NCBI GenBank assembly: GCA_021738105.1
Contig: JAIPCS010000182.1
Coordinates: forward strand, 1 to 6,603
DNA: 6,603 nt
Direction of reading: 5' to 3'
Origin: Sulfuritalea sp.
GTDB lineage: Bacteria; Pseudomonadota; Gammaproteobacteria; Burkholderiales; Rhodocyclaceae
How positions within the stretch are numbered: position 1 is the first letter of the stretch; every line of letters begins with the position of its first letter. The translations under genes and the position numbers were made by a program. Positions 1 through 6,125 of this stretch are shown here, piece by piece. The notes beneath the pieces were generated by a model. It searched no databases. It was not told the DNA's origin and saw nothing but the letters and a program-made list of their open reading frames with translations.

Positions 1-198
1 AAGGGGCGTTTTCGTTGGGTCGGCAATCGGCGGCCCCGCATTCGCCGTCTCATCATCCGCAGCGGCGAAGAGACCTGCCCGCGAAGCGGAATCTCAGGTC
101 TGCAAAGCTGAGCGTAGTTTGCTCGACCGCCCTGCTGCGCAGCGGATTCATCAGCGCCGACTTTTCAGGCTACACTGCGATCCAGATCAGGAGGCCGA
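1..198. other. left-edge region without a recognisable gene
   Basis: Two + strand frames run open from the left edge, one to a TGA at 109-111 and one to a TGA at 200-202 that would overlap the next start codon as ATGA. Neither translation resembles a protein family I know, and both are basic and of low complexity. No convincing gene is visible on the - strand either. The stretch is full of short inverted repeats: 28-32 with 43-47, 71-77 with 95-101, 102-106 with 118-122, and a perfect 10-base palindrome GCTGCGCAGC at 134-143. A TACACT at 171-176 could be a -10 box for the gene at 199, but no good -35 box lies before it. It is most likely an intergenic or leader region, possibly with the end of an upstream gene. 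Confidence 0.4.
71..101. repeat. nested inverted repeat (hairpin) upstream of the flavoprotein gene
   Basis: AGACCTG (71-77) and CAGGTCT (95-101) are perfect 7-base inverted repeats. Between them, CCGC (79-82) and GCGG (86-89) form an inner stem closed by GAA, so the core reads GCGAAGC at 81-87, a sequence known to form an unusually stable mini-hairpin in DNA. There is no T-tract after it on either strand, so it is not a standard intrinsic terminator. It could be an operator, a leader structure or a processing site. The repeat is directly visible, but its function is not known. Confidence 0.5.
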
Positions 199-1797
199 AT
201 GAGCGATGTAATCATCATTGGTGGCGGCATTGCCGGTATCTGCGCCGCATTGGAATTGCTTGATGCCGGTCGTCGAGTGCTGATGCTGGAGCGCGATACG
301 GCAGACAATTTTGGCGGCCTCGCCAAGGAAAGCTTTGGCGGCATTCTCCTGGTCAATACGCCGGAGCAACGTCGTGCCGGTATTCGCGATACGCCTGAAC
401 TTGCACTTTCCGACTGGCTCGCCTTCGGCGAAGTCGACGCCAACGACCATTGGCCTCGAGCCTGGGCCGAGGCCTATGTGCAGCGCTGTCATGATGAAGT
501 CAGCGTCTGGCTGCGGGAACGTGGCATCGGTTTTATTCCGGCGCCGCACTGGATCGAGCGCGGCCTGTTCACGCCGGGCAATTCCGTACCGCGCTTTCAT
601 ATCGTCTGGGGTACCGGACGCGAATTGGCCTTGCGCCTGATAGACCAACTCGAGCGTCATCCGCGACGCGACCGGCTCGAACTTCGCTTTGGCCAACGGG
701 TAGAGAGCCTGCTGGTGTCCGATGGAGTTGTGACCGGTTGCAGCGGTATCGGCGAGGAAGACAGCCAGCCTTTCGAAGTGTATGCAGGCAGCGTCATCGT
801 TGCGGCCGGCGGTTTCAACGGAAACATCGAAAGGGTTCGACAGCATTGGCATCACGATTGGCGCTCCCCACCCCCCGTCATCCTCAATGGATCTCACCGT
901 TATGCGGATGGCAGGCTGCACGATGCGGTAAGCGCCGTCGGCGGTCAGCTCACCCATCTGGATGCAATGTGGAACTATGCCGCTGGCGTGCATCATCCGC
1001 GGCCGCGCAAACCGGGACATGGCCTATCCCTGGTGCCGCCCCGCTCCGCCTTGTGGCTCAACTGGCGCGGACAGCGCATCGGACCGATGCCGTTGGTGAC
1101 AGGATTCGACACCCGCGACCTGGTCGCCCAGGTTTGCGCCCAGGAAAGGCAGTACTCGTGGCAGTTGATGAATCGACGTATTGCGCTCAAGGAGCTGGCC
1201 GTTTCGGGGGCCGAGTTCAACCCGTCCATTCGCGACAAAAAGAAACTGGCGTTTCTACGTGATCTCCTGTTCGGCAATCGCTGGCTCTATGACGAAATGC
1301 TCCGTTCCTGCGAGGATTTCGTGGTCGGCCGCGACCTGCCGGAGCTGGTTGATCGAATGAACGCGCTGCAGGGCGACGATTCCGTAAGTCTCGATGCCAT
1401 GCGAGAAACCTGCGAAGCTTACGATGCACAGATTGACCGTGGCGCGAACCTGCACAACGACGAACAGCTGCGACGCATCGCCTATGTGCGCCACTGGAAG
1501 GGCGACCGGATACGCACCTGCAAGTTTCAGAAGATTCTCGATCCGAAAGCCGGGCCATTGATTGCGGTGCGCGAGTTCATCATCAGCCGCAAGAGTCTGG
1601 GCGGCATCCAGACTGATCTGCAAAGCCGCGTGCTCGACCCTGCCGGCCAACCCATACCCGGTCTATTCGCGGCGGGCGAGGCCGCCGGTTTTGGCGGTGG
1701 AGGAATGCACGGCTTGCGGGCGCTGGAAGGTGGATTTCTGGGTGGCTGCATTCTCGGTGGACGCATCGCCGGCCAGGAAGCAGCCAAAACGAGTTAG
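199..1797 (+). CDS. FAD-dependent oxidoreductase, fumarate reductase / 3-ketosteroid dehydrogenase-like flavoprotein
   Basis: This 532-residue flavoprotein probably oxidises or reduces a C-C bond or similar group on an unidentified organic substrate in the cytoplasm. The N-terminus is a Rossmann dinucleotide fold: a beta strand leading into GGGIAG (8-13), with an acidic ribose-binding residue E31 at the end of the second strand. VIVAAGGFNGN (199-209) is the usual second FAD contact. The C-terminal FAD cap is also clear: SLGGIQTD (466-473), GLFAAGEAAGFGGGGMHG (488-505) and a glycine-rich final helix. These features and the length fit the predicted FAD-binding dehydrogenases related to fumarate reductase flavoproteins and KstD. 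The classical KstD C-terminal tyrosine motif is replaced by GGGGMHG, so steroid dehydrogenation should not be assumed. There is no signal peptide and no covalent haem motif. The ATG is preceded by a full AGGAGG (189-194) with a short 4-base spacer. The ThDP enzyme gene follows 77 bases downstream on the same strand. Confidence 0.88.
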   Translation: MSDVIIIGGGIAGICAALELLDAGRRVLMLERDTADNFGGLAKESFGGILLVNTPEQRRAGIRDTPELALSDWLAFGEVDANDHWPRAWAEAYVQRCHDEVSVWLRERGIGFIPAPHWIERGLFTPGNSVPRFHIVWGTGRELALRLIDQLERHPRRDRLELRFGQRVESLLVSDGVVTGCSGIGEEDSQPFEVYAGSVIVAAGGFNGNIERVRQHWHHDWRSPPPVILNGSHRYADGRLHDAVSAVGGQLTHLDAMWNYAAGVHHPRPRKPGHGLSLVPPRSALWLNWRGQRIGPMPLVTGFDTRDLVAQVCAQERQYSWQLMNRRIALKELAVSGAEFNPSIRDKKKLAFLRDLLFGNRWLYDEMLRSCEDFVVGRDLPELVDRMNALQGDDSVSLDAMRETCEAYDAQIDRGANLHNDEQLRRIAYVRHWKGDRIRTCKFQKILDPKAGPLIAVREFIISRKSLGGIQTDLQSRVLDPAGQPIPGLFAAGEAAGFGGGGMHGLRALEGGFLGGCILGGRIAGQEAAKTS

Positions 1798-1874
1798 TGC
1801 AAAGCACGACTTGAATACATTTGTCGAAGCAGCGCGTTGCCAAAAAACAAGCGCATGACCCGGGAGAATTACGA
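1798..1874 (+). other. 77-base gap between the flavoprotein and ThDP genes
   Basis: There is no terminator with a T-tract and no convincing promoter, which favours read-through from the flavoprotein gene. An imperfect stem, GCGCGTTG (1832-1839) with CAAGCGC (1848-1854), encloses an A-rich loop (CCAAAAAA) shortly before the ribosome binding site and could be a weak processing or pausing structure. An in-frame TTG at 1821 would add 18 residues to the downstream protein but has no Shine-Dalgarno sequence. Confidence 0.4.
1862..1866 (+). promoter_or_regulatory. ribosome binding site fixing the ThDP enzyme start
   Basis: GGGAG (1862-1866) lies 8 bases before the ATG at 1875. This spacing selects 1875 as the start over the in-frame TTG at 1821. 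The protein from 1875 also begins with the usual opening of this family, a short helix and then the GIPG motif. Confidence 0.7.
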
Positions 1875-3608
1875 ATGAAACCAACTGGTGCCCAACTCGC
1901 GGTACAAGCTCTTGAAGCCTTGGGAATCAAGTACACCTTCGGCATTCCCGGTGTGCACAACACCGAGTTGTATGACGCTCTCAACAACTCGAAGCAGATT
2001 ACGCCGATACTCGTCACACATGAAGGCGGTGCAGCCTTCATGGCGGATGGTGTGAGCCGCACTTCGGATCAAACCGGTACGCTGGTGATCGTTCCAGCAG
2101 CGGGTGTAACCCATGCCGCCAGCGGCATCGGTGAAGCGTTTCTCGACGGGATTCCGATGCTGGTCATTTGTGGCGGCATACGGAACGACCTGGACAAGCG
2201 CTACCAGCTCCACGAACTTGACCAGCATGCCTTCATCAAGCCGCTGACCAAAGCGAACTTCCTGGTCAGTAGCCATTCCGAGATTATTCCGACCCTGTTC
2301 AAGGCCTGGGAAATAGCCCATTCCGGTGAGCCGGGCCCGGTTTTCGTCGAAATTCCAGTGAATCTGCAGATGTTTCCGGGCGAGGCGAGCACCCTTCCCG
2401 CACCGCCGATCATCGAAAAACCCCAACGGGCTGCCGCTGCCGACATCCAGCGCGCGGCAGAAATGTTGCTGGCTGCCAAGCACCCCGCCTTGTTTCTCGG
2501 CTGGGGCACTCGCAATGCCGTCAATGAGACTCGTGCTATCGCCGAGTTCTTGCAAGCGCCGGTGGCCACGACGCTTCAGGGTCTTTCGGTATTTCGCGCG
2601 GATCATCCGTTGCACACCGGATTCGGCTTTGGCTTGGCGGCCGTACCTGCTGCCCGCAATGCGTTTGCCGACTGCGACTGCCTGCTGGCGGTGGGCACCC
2701 GATTCGCAGAAATCGCTACAGGGAGTTTTGGCGTCACGGTGCCGCCAAACCTGATCCACGCCGACATCAATCCGGCGGTATTCAATGCCAACTATCCGGC
2801 GGCGGTGACTCTCGAAGGCGATGCGACGGCAGTACTGAGCGCGCTGCTGGAGCAACTTCAAAAAGTCGGCGCTGGCGCTACGGCGAATGCCGAACTTCAC
2901 GAGCGCATTCGGCGCGACAAGGCCGCCTACAACGAAGAATGGTTGGGTCATGACAGCGGCGGCAAAGTCAATCCGGCCGTTTTTTTCAACGCCCTGCGCG
3001 CGGCAGTGCCGGACGACGCGATTGCGGTGGTCGATGATGGCAACCACACCTATCTGACGGCCGAACTATTCCCGGTGCACTGTCCCAAGGGCCTGATCGT
3101 GCCAACCGACTTCAACAGCATGGGCTACGCCGTTCCCGCAGCCATCGGCGCCAAGCTGGCCAATCCCGATCGGGACGTGTTTGCGATCGTGGGTGACGGC
3201 GCCTTCACCATGACTTGCATGGAAATCGTGTCCGCCACGCGTCTGGGTTTGGGAATCGTGTATTACGTATTCCACGATGGCGAATTGTCGCAAATCGCTC
3301 AAGCCCAGGAAATACCGTTTAACCGGAAACCTTGCACCGCGCTTGGAGCCATCGACTTCAGCGGTGTTGCGATCGCCACCGGAGCCGAATATATCCGGGT
3401 GCCGGACAATGGTGCCGTCGCTCAGGCCATCACTCGGGCGCAAGGGCTCGCAACTGGCGGCAGACCGGTAATCGTCGACCTGATCATGGATTACTCGAAG
3501 CGCACCGCTTTTACGCAAGGTGCCGTAAAAACCAATTTCAAGCGCCTGCCTCTGGCGCAGCGCCTGCGCATGGTTGCCCGCGCCATCAAACGGAAAATAA
3601 CCGGCTGA
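1875..3608 (+). CDS. acetolactate synthase-like thiamine diphosphate-dependent enzyme
   Basis: This 577-residue protein has the three-domain layout of the acetolactate synthase/pyruvate oxidase/benzoylformate decarboxylase superfamily: a Pyr domain (about 1-165), a central domain (about 190-350) and a ThDP-binding PP domain (about 365-540). Visible motifs are GIPG (23-26), THEGGAAFMADG (48-59) with the catalytic glutamate E50 that activates the cofactor, GEPGPVFVEIP (151-161), and the Mg-ThDP motif starting GDG (440-442). The motif's second half reads FHDGELSQI (466-474), so the expected metal ligand falls on D468 rather than the usual Asn. The enzyme should decarboxylate or cleave a 2-oxo acid or acyloin and may ligate the resulting carbanion, but the substrate is unknown. 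It is probably not the biosynthetic IlvB, because no ilvN regulatory subunit or ilvC lies nearby. The last ~23 residues form a strongly basic amphipathic tail. It probably shares a transcript with the flavoprotein gene. Confidence 0.85.
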   Translation: MKPTGAQLAVQALEALGIKYTFGIPGVHNTELYDALNNSKQITPILVTHEGGAAFMADGVSRTSDQTGTLVIVPAAGVTHAASGIGEAFLDGIPMLVICGGIRNDLDKRYQLHELDQHAFIKPLTKANFLVSSHSEIIPTLFKAWEIAHSGEPGPVFVEIPVNLQMFPGEASTLPAPPIIEKPQRAAAADIQRAAEMLLAAKHPALFLGWGTRNAVNETRAIAEFLQAPVATTLQGLSVFRADHPLHTGFGFGLAAVPAARNAFADCDCLLAVGTRFAEIATGSFGVTVPPNLIHADINPAVFNANYPAAVTLEGDATAVLSALLEQLQKVGAGATANAELHERIRRDKAAYNEEWLGHDSGGKVNPAVFFNALRAAVPDDAIAVVDDGNHTYLTAELFPVHCPKGLIVPTDFNSMGYAVPAAIGAKLANPDRDVFAIVGDGAFTMTCMEIVSATRLGLGIVYYVFHDGELSQIAQAQEIPFNRKPCTALGAIDFSGVAIATGAEYIRVPDNGAVAQAITRAQGLATGGRPVIVDLIMDYSKRTAFTQGAVKTNFKRLPLAQRLRMVARAIKRKITG

Positions 3609-3627
3609 CGACGCTCATCGACGGGAT

Positions 3628-4494
3628 TTAATCCGCAATTGCCTTGATCGTTGCTGTCCGGCGCGAGAGATACGTGGTCAACAATCCGCTGACGATGATC
3701 AGGATCACACCGATCCAGCCGGATCGGGTCAGGGTTTCTCCCCACAGAAACACGCCGTAGCCGCTGGCGAAAACCACCGTGCTGTAGGCCAGACTGGCAG
3801 AAACCAGCGTCTGACCGTGCTTGTAGGCGGCGGTCATGCAAAGCTGTGCCAGGACGCCGAATCCGCCGACACCCAGCAGCAACAATCCACCCTTCAGATC
3901 GATTGCACGAAAAGGGTTGCTCGCCAGCAACCAGGGCAGGCCACCCAGCGCCGACAGCGCGGAAAAATAGAATACCGTGCGCCATTCCGGTTCACCCAGT
4001 TCGCCCAGCCGTCGTACATTGAGATAAGCAAGGCTGGCAATGACGCCCGAACCCAGGCCAAAGACAGCGCCCATCCATTGTTCGCTTCCCAGCGTCGGTC
4101 GCAGCAGGAACACCACTCCGATAAAACCGGCCGTCAGCGCCCCGTAGAATCCGCGCCTGACGGGTTCGCGTACCCACTTGGCGAGCAGAAGCGCAAGAAA
4201 CAGAGGCGACGTATAGTTCAGCGTTACTGCCACAGCCAGCGGGATCAGACTGATGGCCTGGAAATACATCACCAAGGCAACAAATCCGGTCAGGCCTCTC
4301 GCCACGTGCACCCGCAGGTGCGGGGTTGCCAGCGGAAGGCGACGTACCAGAATATAGCCACCCATGATCAGCAGGGCGATAAAGCCTCTCCAGAACACCA
4401 GTTCGGCGGACGAGAACTGTTCAGAGCCAAGTTTGACGCATACGCCCATGCTGGCAAACAGCAGGCTTGCCGCGATCATCCACAGTGAATGCAT
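3628..4494 (-). CDS. EamA/DMT-family transporter (RhaT-like), ten membrane helices
   Basis: This 288-residue integral membrane protein of the drug/metabolite transporter superfamily has the full family length and a duplicated five-helix architecture. Hydrophobic segments fall at about residues 5-22, 30-50, 66-84, 87-106, 114-131, 139-160, 172-190, 203-222, 230-250 and 257-276. The first EamA repeat covers the first half, with NYTSPLF (93-99) at the family's typical conserved loop. The second repeat ends with WGETLTRSGWIGVILIIVSG (251-270), the standard EamA ending. Members export or import amino acids, sugars, purines and other metabolites, and the substrate cannot be read from sequence. The ATG at 4494 has no adjacent Shine-Dalgarno. 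It sits directly after the T-tract of a hairpin terminator, with an AAGGAGA only upstream of that hairpin. A second ATG (4479) would remove five residues but also lacks a good site. The gene converges on the ThDP gene with 19 bases between stops. Confidence 0.88.
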   Translation of the reverse strand: MHSLWMIAASLLFASMGVCVKLGSEQFSSAELVFWRGFIALLIMGGYILVRRLPLATPHLRVHVARGLTGFVALVMYFQAISLIPLAVAVTLNYTSPLFLALLLAKWVREPVRRGFYGALTAGFIGVVFLLRPTLGSEQWMGAVFGLGSGVIASLAYLNVRRLGELGEPEWRTVFYFSALSALGGLPWLLASNPFRAIDLKGGLLLLGVGGFGVLAQLCMTAAYKHGQTLVSASLAYSTVVFASGYGVFLWGETLTRSGWIGVILIIVSGLLTTYLSRRTATIKAIAD

Positions 4495-4528
4495 AAATGA
4501 AACGGGCGCCGACCGCAGCCGGCACCCG
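4495..4528 (-). terminator. intrinsic terminator/attenuator between the Rieske and transporter genes
   Basis: Read on the - strand, 4528 down to 4503 is an 11-base-pair, GC-rich stem with a UGCG loop, which fits the very stable UNCG tetraloop class closed by C-G. It is followed by TTTCATTT (4502-4495). On the - strand RNA all 11 positions pair, two of them as G-U. On the + strand the same two positions become C-A mismatches, so the structure is built for - strand transcripts. That makes it the terminator of the Rieske gene ending at 4559. The T-tract is interrupted and runs straight into the transporter ATG, so termination may be partial. Confidence 0.72.
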
Positions 4529-4544
4529 CTTTGGTTCTCCTTGG

Positions 4545-4568
4545 CTAGATGTGCTCAGCTAGATGTGC
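4545..4568. repeat. 10-base direct repeat at the Rieske stop codon
   Basis: CTAGATGTGC occurs at 4545-4554 and again at 4559-4568, 14 bases apart. The second copy holds the last codons and stop of the Rieske gene, so the first copy looks like a small tandem duplication of the gene end into the 3' untranslated region. No function is evident. Confidence 0.6.
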
Positions 4569-5659
4569 CCGGCCATCACTCGCCGATAAAACTCGTGAAA
4601 GTGCTGCATGCCGTCTTCCATCGGGGATTGATAGGGTCCGACTTCACTGCGCCCCTGTTTCATCAAGGCACGCCGGCCGCGATCCATGCGCTCGCCAATA
4701 TCATCGTCCTCTATCGCCGTTTCCATGTAGGCGGCTTGTTCCGCCTTGATAAACTCCGGCTCAAACAGCGCAATGTCCTCCGGATAATAGAACTCGACAA
4801 CATTCAAGGTCTTGTCGACGTCCTGTGGAATGAGTGTAGACACAACTAGAACATGGGGATACCACTCAACCATGATGTTCGGGTAGTAGGTCAGCCAGAT
4901 TGCACCGTGCCTGGGCAATTCGCCGTTGTAATAATCAAGTACGGCCTTGTGCCAACGCTGATAGGTTGCGGTACCGGGCTTCGCCAGCGATGTGACGCCA
5001 ACGCGCTGCACCGAGTACCAGTCGCCAAACTGCCAGGTCAAATCATCGCAGGTGACAAAACCACCTAGCCCTGGATGATAGGGCGCAACATGGTAGTCCT
5101 CGAGATACACCTCGATGAAGGTCTTCCAGTTGTAATTGCACTGGTGCAACTCGACGTGATCGAGTTTGTAGCCGGTGAAATCAAGTTCGCCCGCAACTTT
5201 CATGTCCGCGAGATCGGCAGTGGCCGAGCGCGGCCCCCTGAACAGCAGTCCCTGCCAGCTTTCAAGCTTTTGCTTCGCCAGATTGAGACAGGGATTGACG
5301 GGAAAATGCGGAGCGCCTTTGAGTTCTCCGCCACCGTTGTACGTCCACCGATGTATCGGGCAGACGATGTGCTTCGCGTTGCCGCTACCTTGCAGCATGA
5401 TCGCCTGCCGATGACGACAGACATTGGACATTTCATGGAAACCGTCCGGCTGATGCGTCACCAACCGTGCATGGTCGTGCCACTCCTGCGACCGATAATC
5501 AAAAACCTCGGGAACCATCAATTCATGACCAACATACCCCGGGCCGGCATCGAAGATCAGCTTTTTCTCCTGCTCGAAAAGCTTTTCATCGAAATACCAC
5601 TCAACCGGGAACTGCGACTCTCCCGGTGAGAGGAGTACGCGGGATCCTACATCGGACAT
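4559..5659 (-). CDS. Rieske [2Fe-2S] ring-hydroxylating oxygenase, alpha subunit
   Basis: This 366-residue cytoplasmic protein should use O2 and two electrons to hydroxylate, dihydroxylate or demethylate a substrate at a mononuclear iron. The Rieske cluster ligands are C81-x-H83 and C100-x2-H103. The catalytic domain has NWKTF (177-181), then E187-x2-H190-x4-H195, with the two histidines and an acidic residue at the expected spacing. D318 in IEDDDIGERMDRG (316-328) aligns with the final carboxylate ligand of the 2-His-1-carboxylate site. The length suits a homomeric oxygenase without a separate beta subunit. No ferredoxin or reductase gene is in the window, so electrons must come from elsewhere. 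The ATG at 5659 is chosen over an in-frame TTG at 5668 because GGAGG (5673-5669) sits 9 bases upstream of the ATG and directly abuts the TTG. The gene is divergent from xseB. The substrate is unknown. Confidence 0.9.
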   Translation of the reverse strand: MSDVGSRVLLSPGESQFPVEWYFDEKLFEQEKKLIFDAGPGYVGHELMVPEVFDYRSQEWHDHARLVTHQPDGFHEMSNVCRHRQAIMLQGSGNAKHIVCPIHRWTYNGGGELKGAPHFPVNPCLNLAKQKLESWQGLLFRGPRSATADLADMKVAGELDFTGYKLDHVELHQCNYNWKTFIEVYLEDYHVAPYHPGLGGFVTCDDLTWQFGDWYSVQRVGVTSLAKPGTATYQRWHKAVLDYYNGELPRHGAIWLTYYPNIMVEWYPHVLVVSTLIPQDVDKTLNVVEFYYPEDIALFEPEFIKAEQAAYMETAIEDDDIGERMDRGRRALMKQGRSEVGPYQSPMEDGMQHFHEFYRRVMAGHI

Positions 5660-5747
5660 GATTCCCAACCTCCAAGAGGGTTTACCCGGAAACCGGAAAC
5701 AGGCGGAATGAACCGCCAGTACAAGCGCTTCTGCCGGTAAAATTCCG
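5660..5747 (-). promoter_or_regulatory. possible structured leader of the Rieske gene, with occluded ribosome binding site
   Basis: Several short inverted repeats lie just upstream of the Rieske start. The repeat at 5667-5682 forms six base pairs with one bulge and buries most of the Shine-Dalgarno GGAGG (5669-5673). GGGT (5678-5681) pairs with ACCC (5684-5687). TTTACCCGG (5681-5689) can instead pair with CCGGTAAA (5734-5741), one base bulged. GGCGG (5702-5706) pairs with CCGCC (5713-5717). AAGCGCTT (5723-5730) is a perfect palindrome, and CCGGAAA is tandemly repeated at 5686-5699. The first three pairings compete with one another. A - strand -10-like TACAAT (5761-5756) lies just upstream, though without a good -35. 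The repeats are seen directly; the switching role is inference. Confidence 0.35.
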
Positions 5748-5767
5748 ACTTTGCAATTGTAGCCAAT

Positions 5768-5797
5768 TTGACCAAAGCACGCACCTTAGGCTATTTT
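5768..5797 (+). promoter_or_regulatory. candidate sigma-70 promoter for xseB-ispA
   Basis: TTGACC (5768-5773, five of six matches to the -35 consensus) is followed after 18 bases by TATTTT (5792-5797, four of six matches to the -10 consensus). Transcription would start near 5804, giving a leader of about 43 bases before the xseB ATG. It is the best + strand match in the divergent region. It nearly abuts the possible - strand -10 at 5756-5761, so the two promoters could interfere. Confidence 0.4.
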
Positions 5798-5846
5798 TAC
5801 ACTTTTCCCTTGCCGCTGGTCACCGTTGTCGGCCAAGGCTTCACAC

Positions 5847-6119
5847 ATGGCCACTAAACCTAATCCACAGATTCCAGATCCAGCGAGTGCAGGAACTCCA
5901 TCGTTCGAAAACGCCCTTGGCGAGCTTGAACACATCGTTGCCGCGATGGAGGCCGGTCAGATGCCATTGCAGGATGCGCTGGATGCCTATAAGCGCGGAA
6001 TGGAATTGCTGCGTCAGTGCCAGGAAACACTGACGGCCGCCGAACAGCAAATACAAATCCTCGATGCCAATGGCCTGCGCGATTTTGATCCCGAATCCGG
6101 CAACGATCAGGAAGGCTGA
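5847..6119 (+). CDS. xseB: exodeoxyribonuclease VII small subunit
   Basis: XseB is the small subunit of exonuclease VII, which binds the large XseA subunit in several copies and degrades single-stranded DNA to oligonucleotides in both directions. The 90-residue product carries the family core: SFENALGELEHIVAAME (19-35) and then LQDALDAYKRGMELLRQC (41-58), two helices forming a coiled-coil hairpin, followed by a charged helix and an acidic, disordered tail (about 76-90). The N-terminal ~18 residues are Pro/Ala-rich and look variable. The ATG at 5847 has AAGG (5835-5838) 8 bases upstream. An in-frame TTG at 5826 would add seven residues but lacks a site. ispA begins 6 bases after the stop, with its ribosome binding site inside this gene, so the two are translationally close. 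xseA is not in the window, as is usual because the two subunits are rarely adjacent. Confidence 0.95.
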   Translation: MATKPNPQIPDPASAGTPSFENALGELEHIVAAMEAGQMPLQDALDAYKRGMELLRQCQETLTAAEQQIQILDANGLRDFDPESGNDQEG

Positions 6120-6125
6120 CCAGCG

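Noticed and set aside
2..202. Open frame from the left edge ending in TGA that overlaps the flavoprotein ATG as ATGA, suggesting a translationally coupled upstream gene
   Set aside because: The 66-residue translation matches no family I know and the region is full of inverted repeats, so chance openness in GC-rich DNA is as likely. It could be revisited with more upstream sequence.
187..1020. Open frame of 277 codons on the - strand antisense to the flavoprotein gene
   Set aside because: It has no recognisable domain and no ribosome binding site, and the + strand flavoprotein has unmistakable FAD motifs over the same bases.
199..1797. Calling the flavoprotein a 3-ketosteroid delta-1-dehydrogenase (KstD)
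   Set aside because: The fold is related, but the C-terminal active-site tyrosine motif of true KstD is not seen and no steroid-degradation genes are nearby.
1869..3047. Long open frame (392 codons) on the - strand antisense to the ThDP gene
   Set aside because: It lies wholly within a clearly real gene, its translation is rich in Arg/Gly/His with no family motif, and GC-rich third positions commonly create such mirror frames.
1875..3608. Calling the ThDP enzyme IlvB/IlvI (biosynthetic acetolactate synthase)
   Set aside because: There is no ilvN/ilvH or ilvC neighbour, the metal motif reads FHDG rather than an Asn pair, and the C-terminal tail is not typical of IlvB.
3817..4488. Open frame of 223 codons on the + strand antisense to the transporter
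   Set aside because: The translation is Gln/Arg/His-rich, as expected from the reverse complement of hydrophobic codons. The - strand transporter is clear.
5756..5761. TACAAT on the - strand as a firm -10 box for the Rieske gene
   Set aside because: The hexamer 17-18 bases upstream does not resemble a -35 box and there is no extended -10 TG at the right place, so I only mention it as a possibility.
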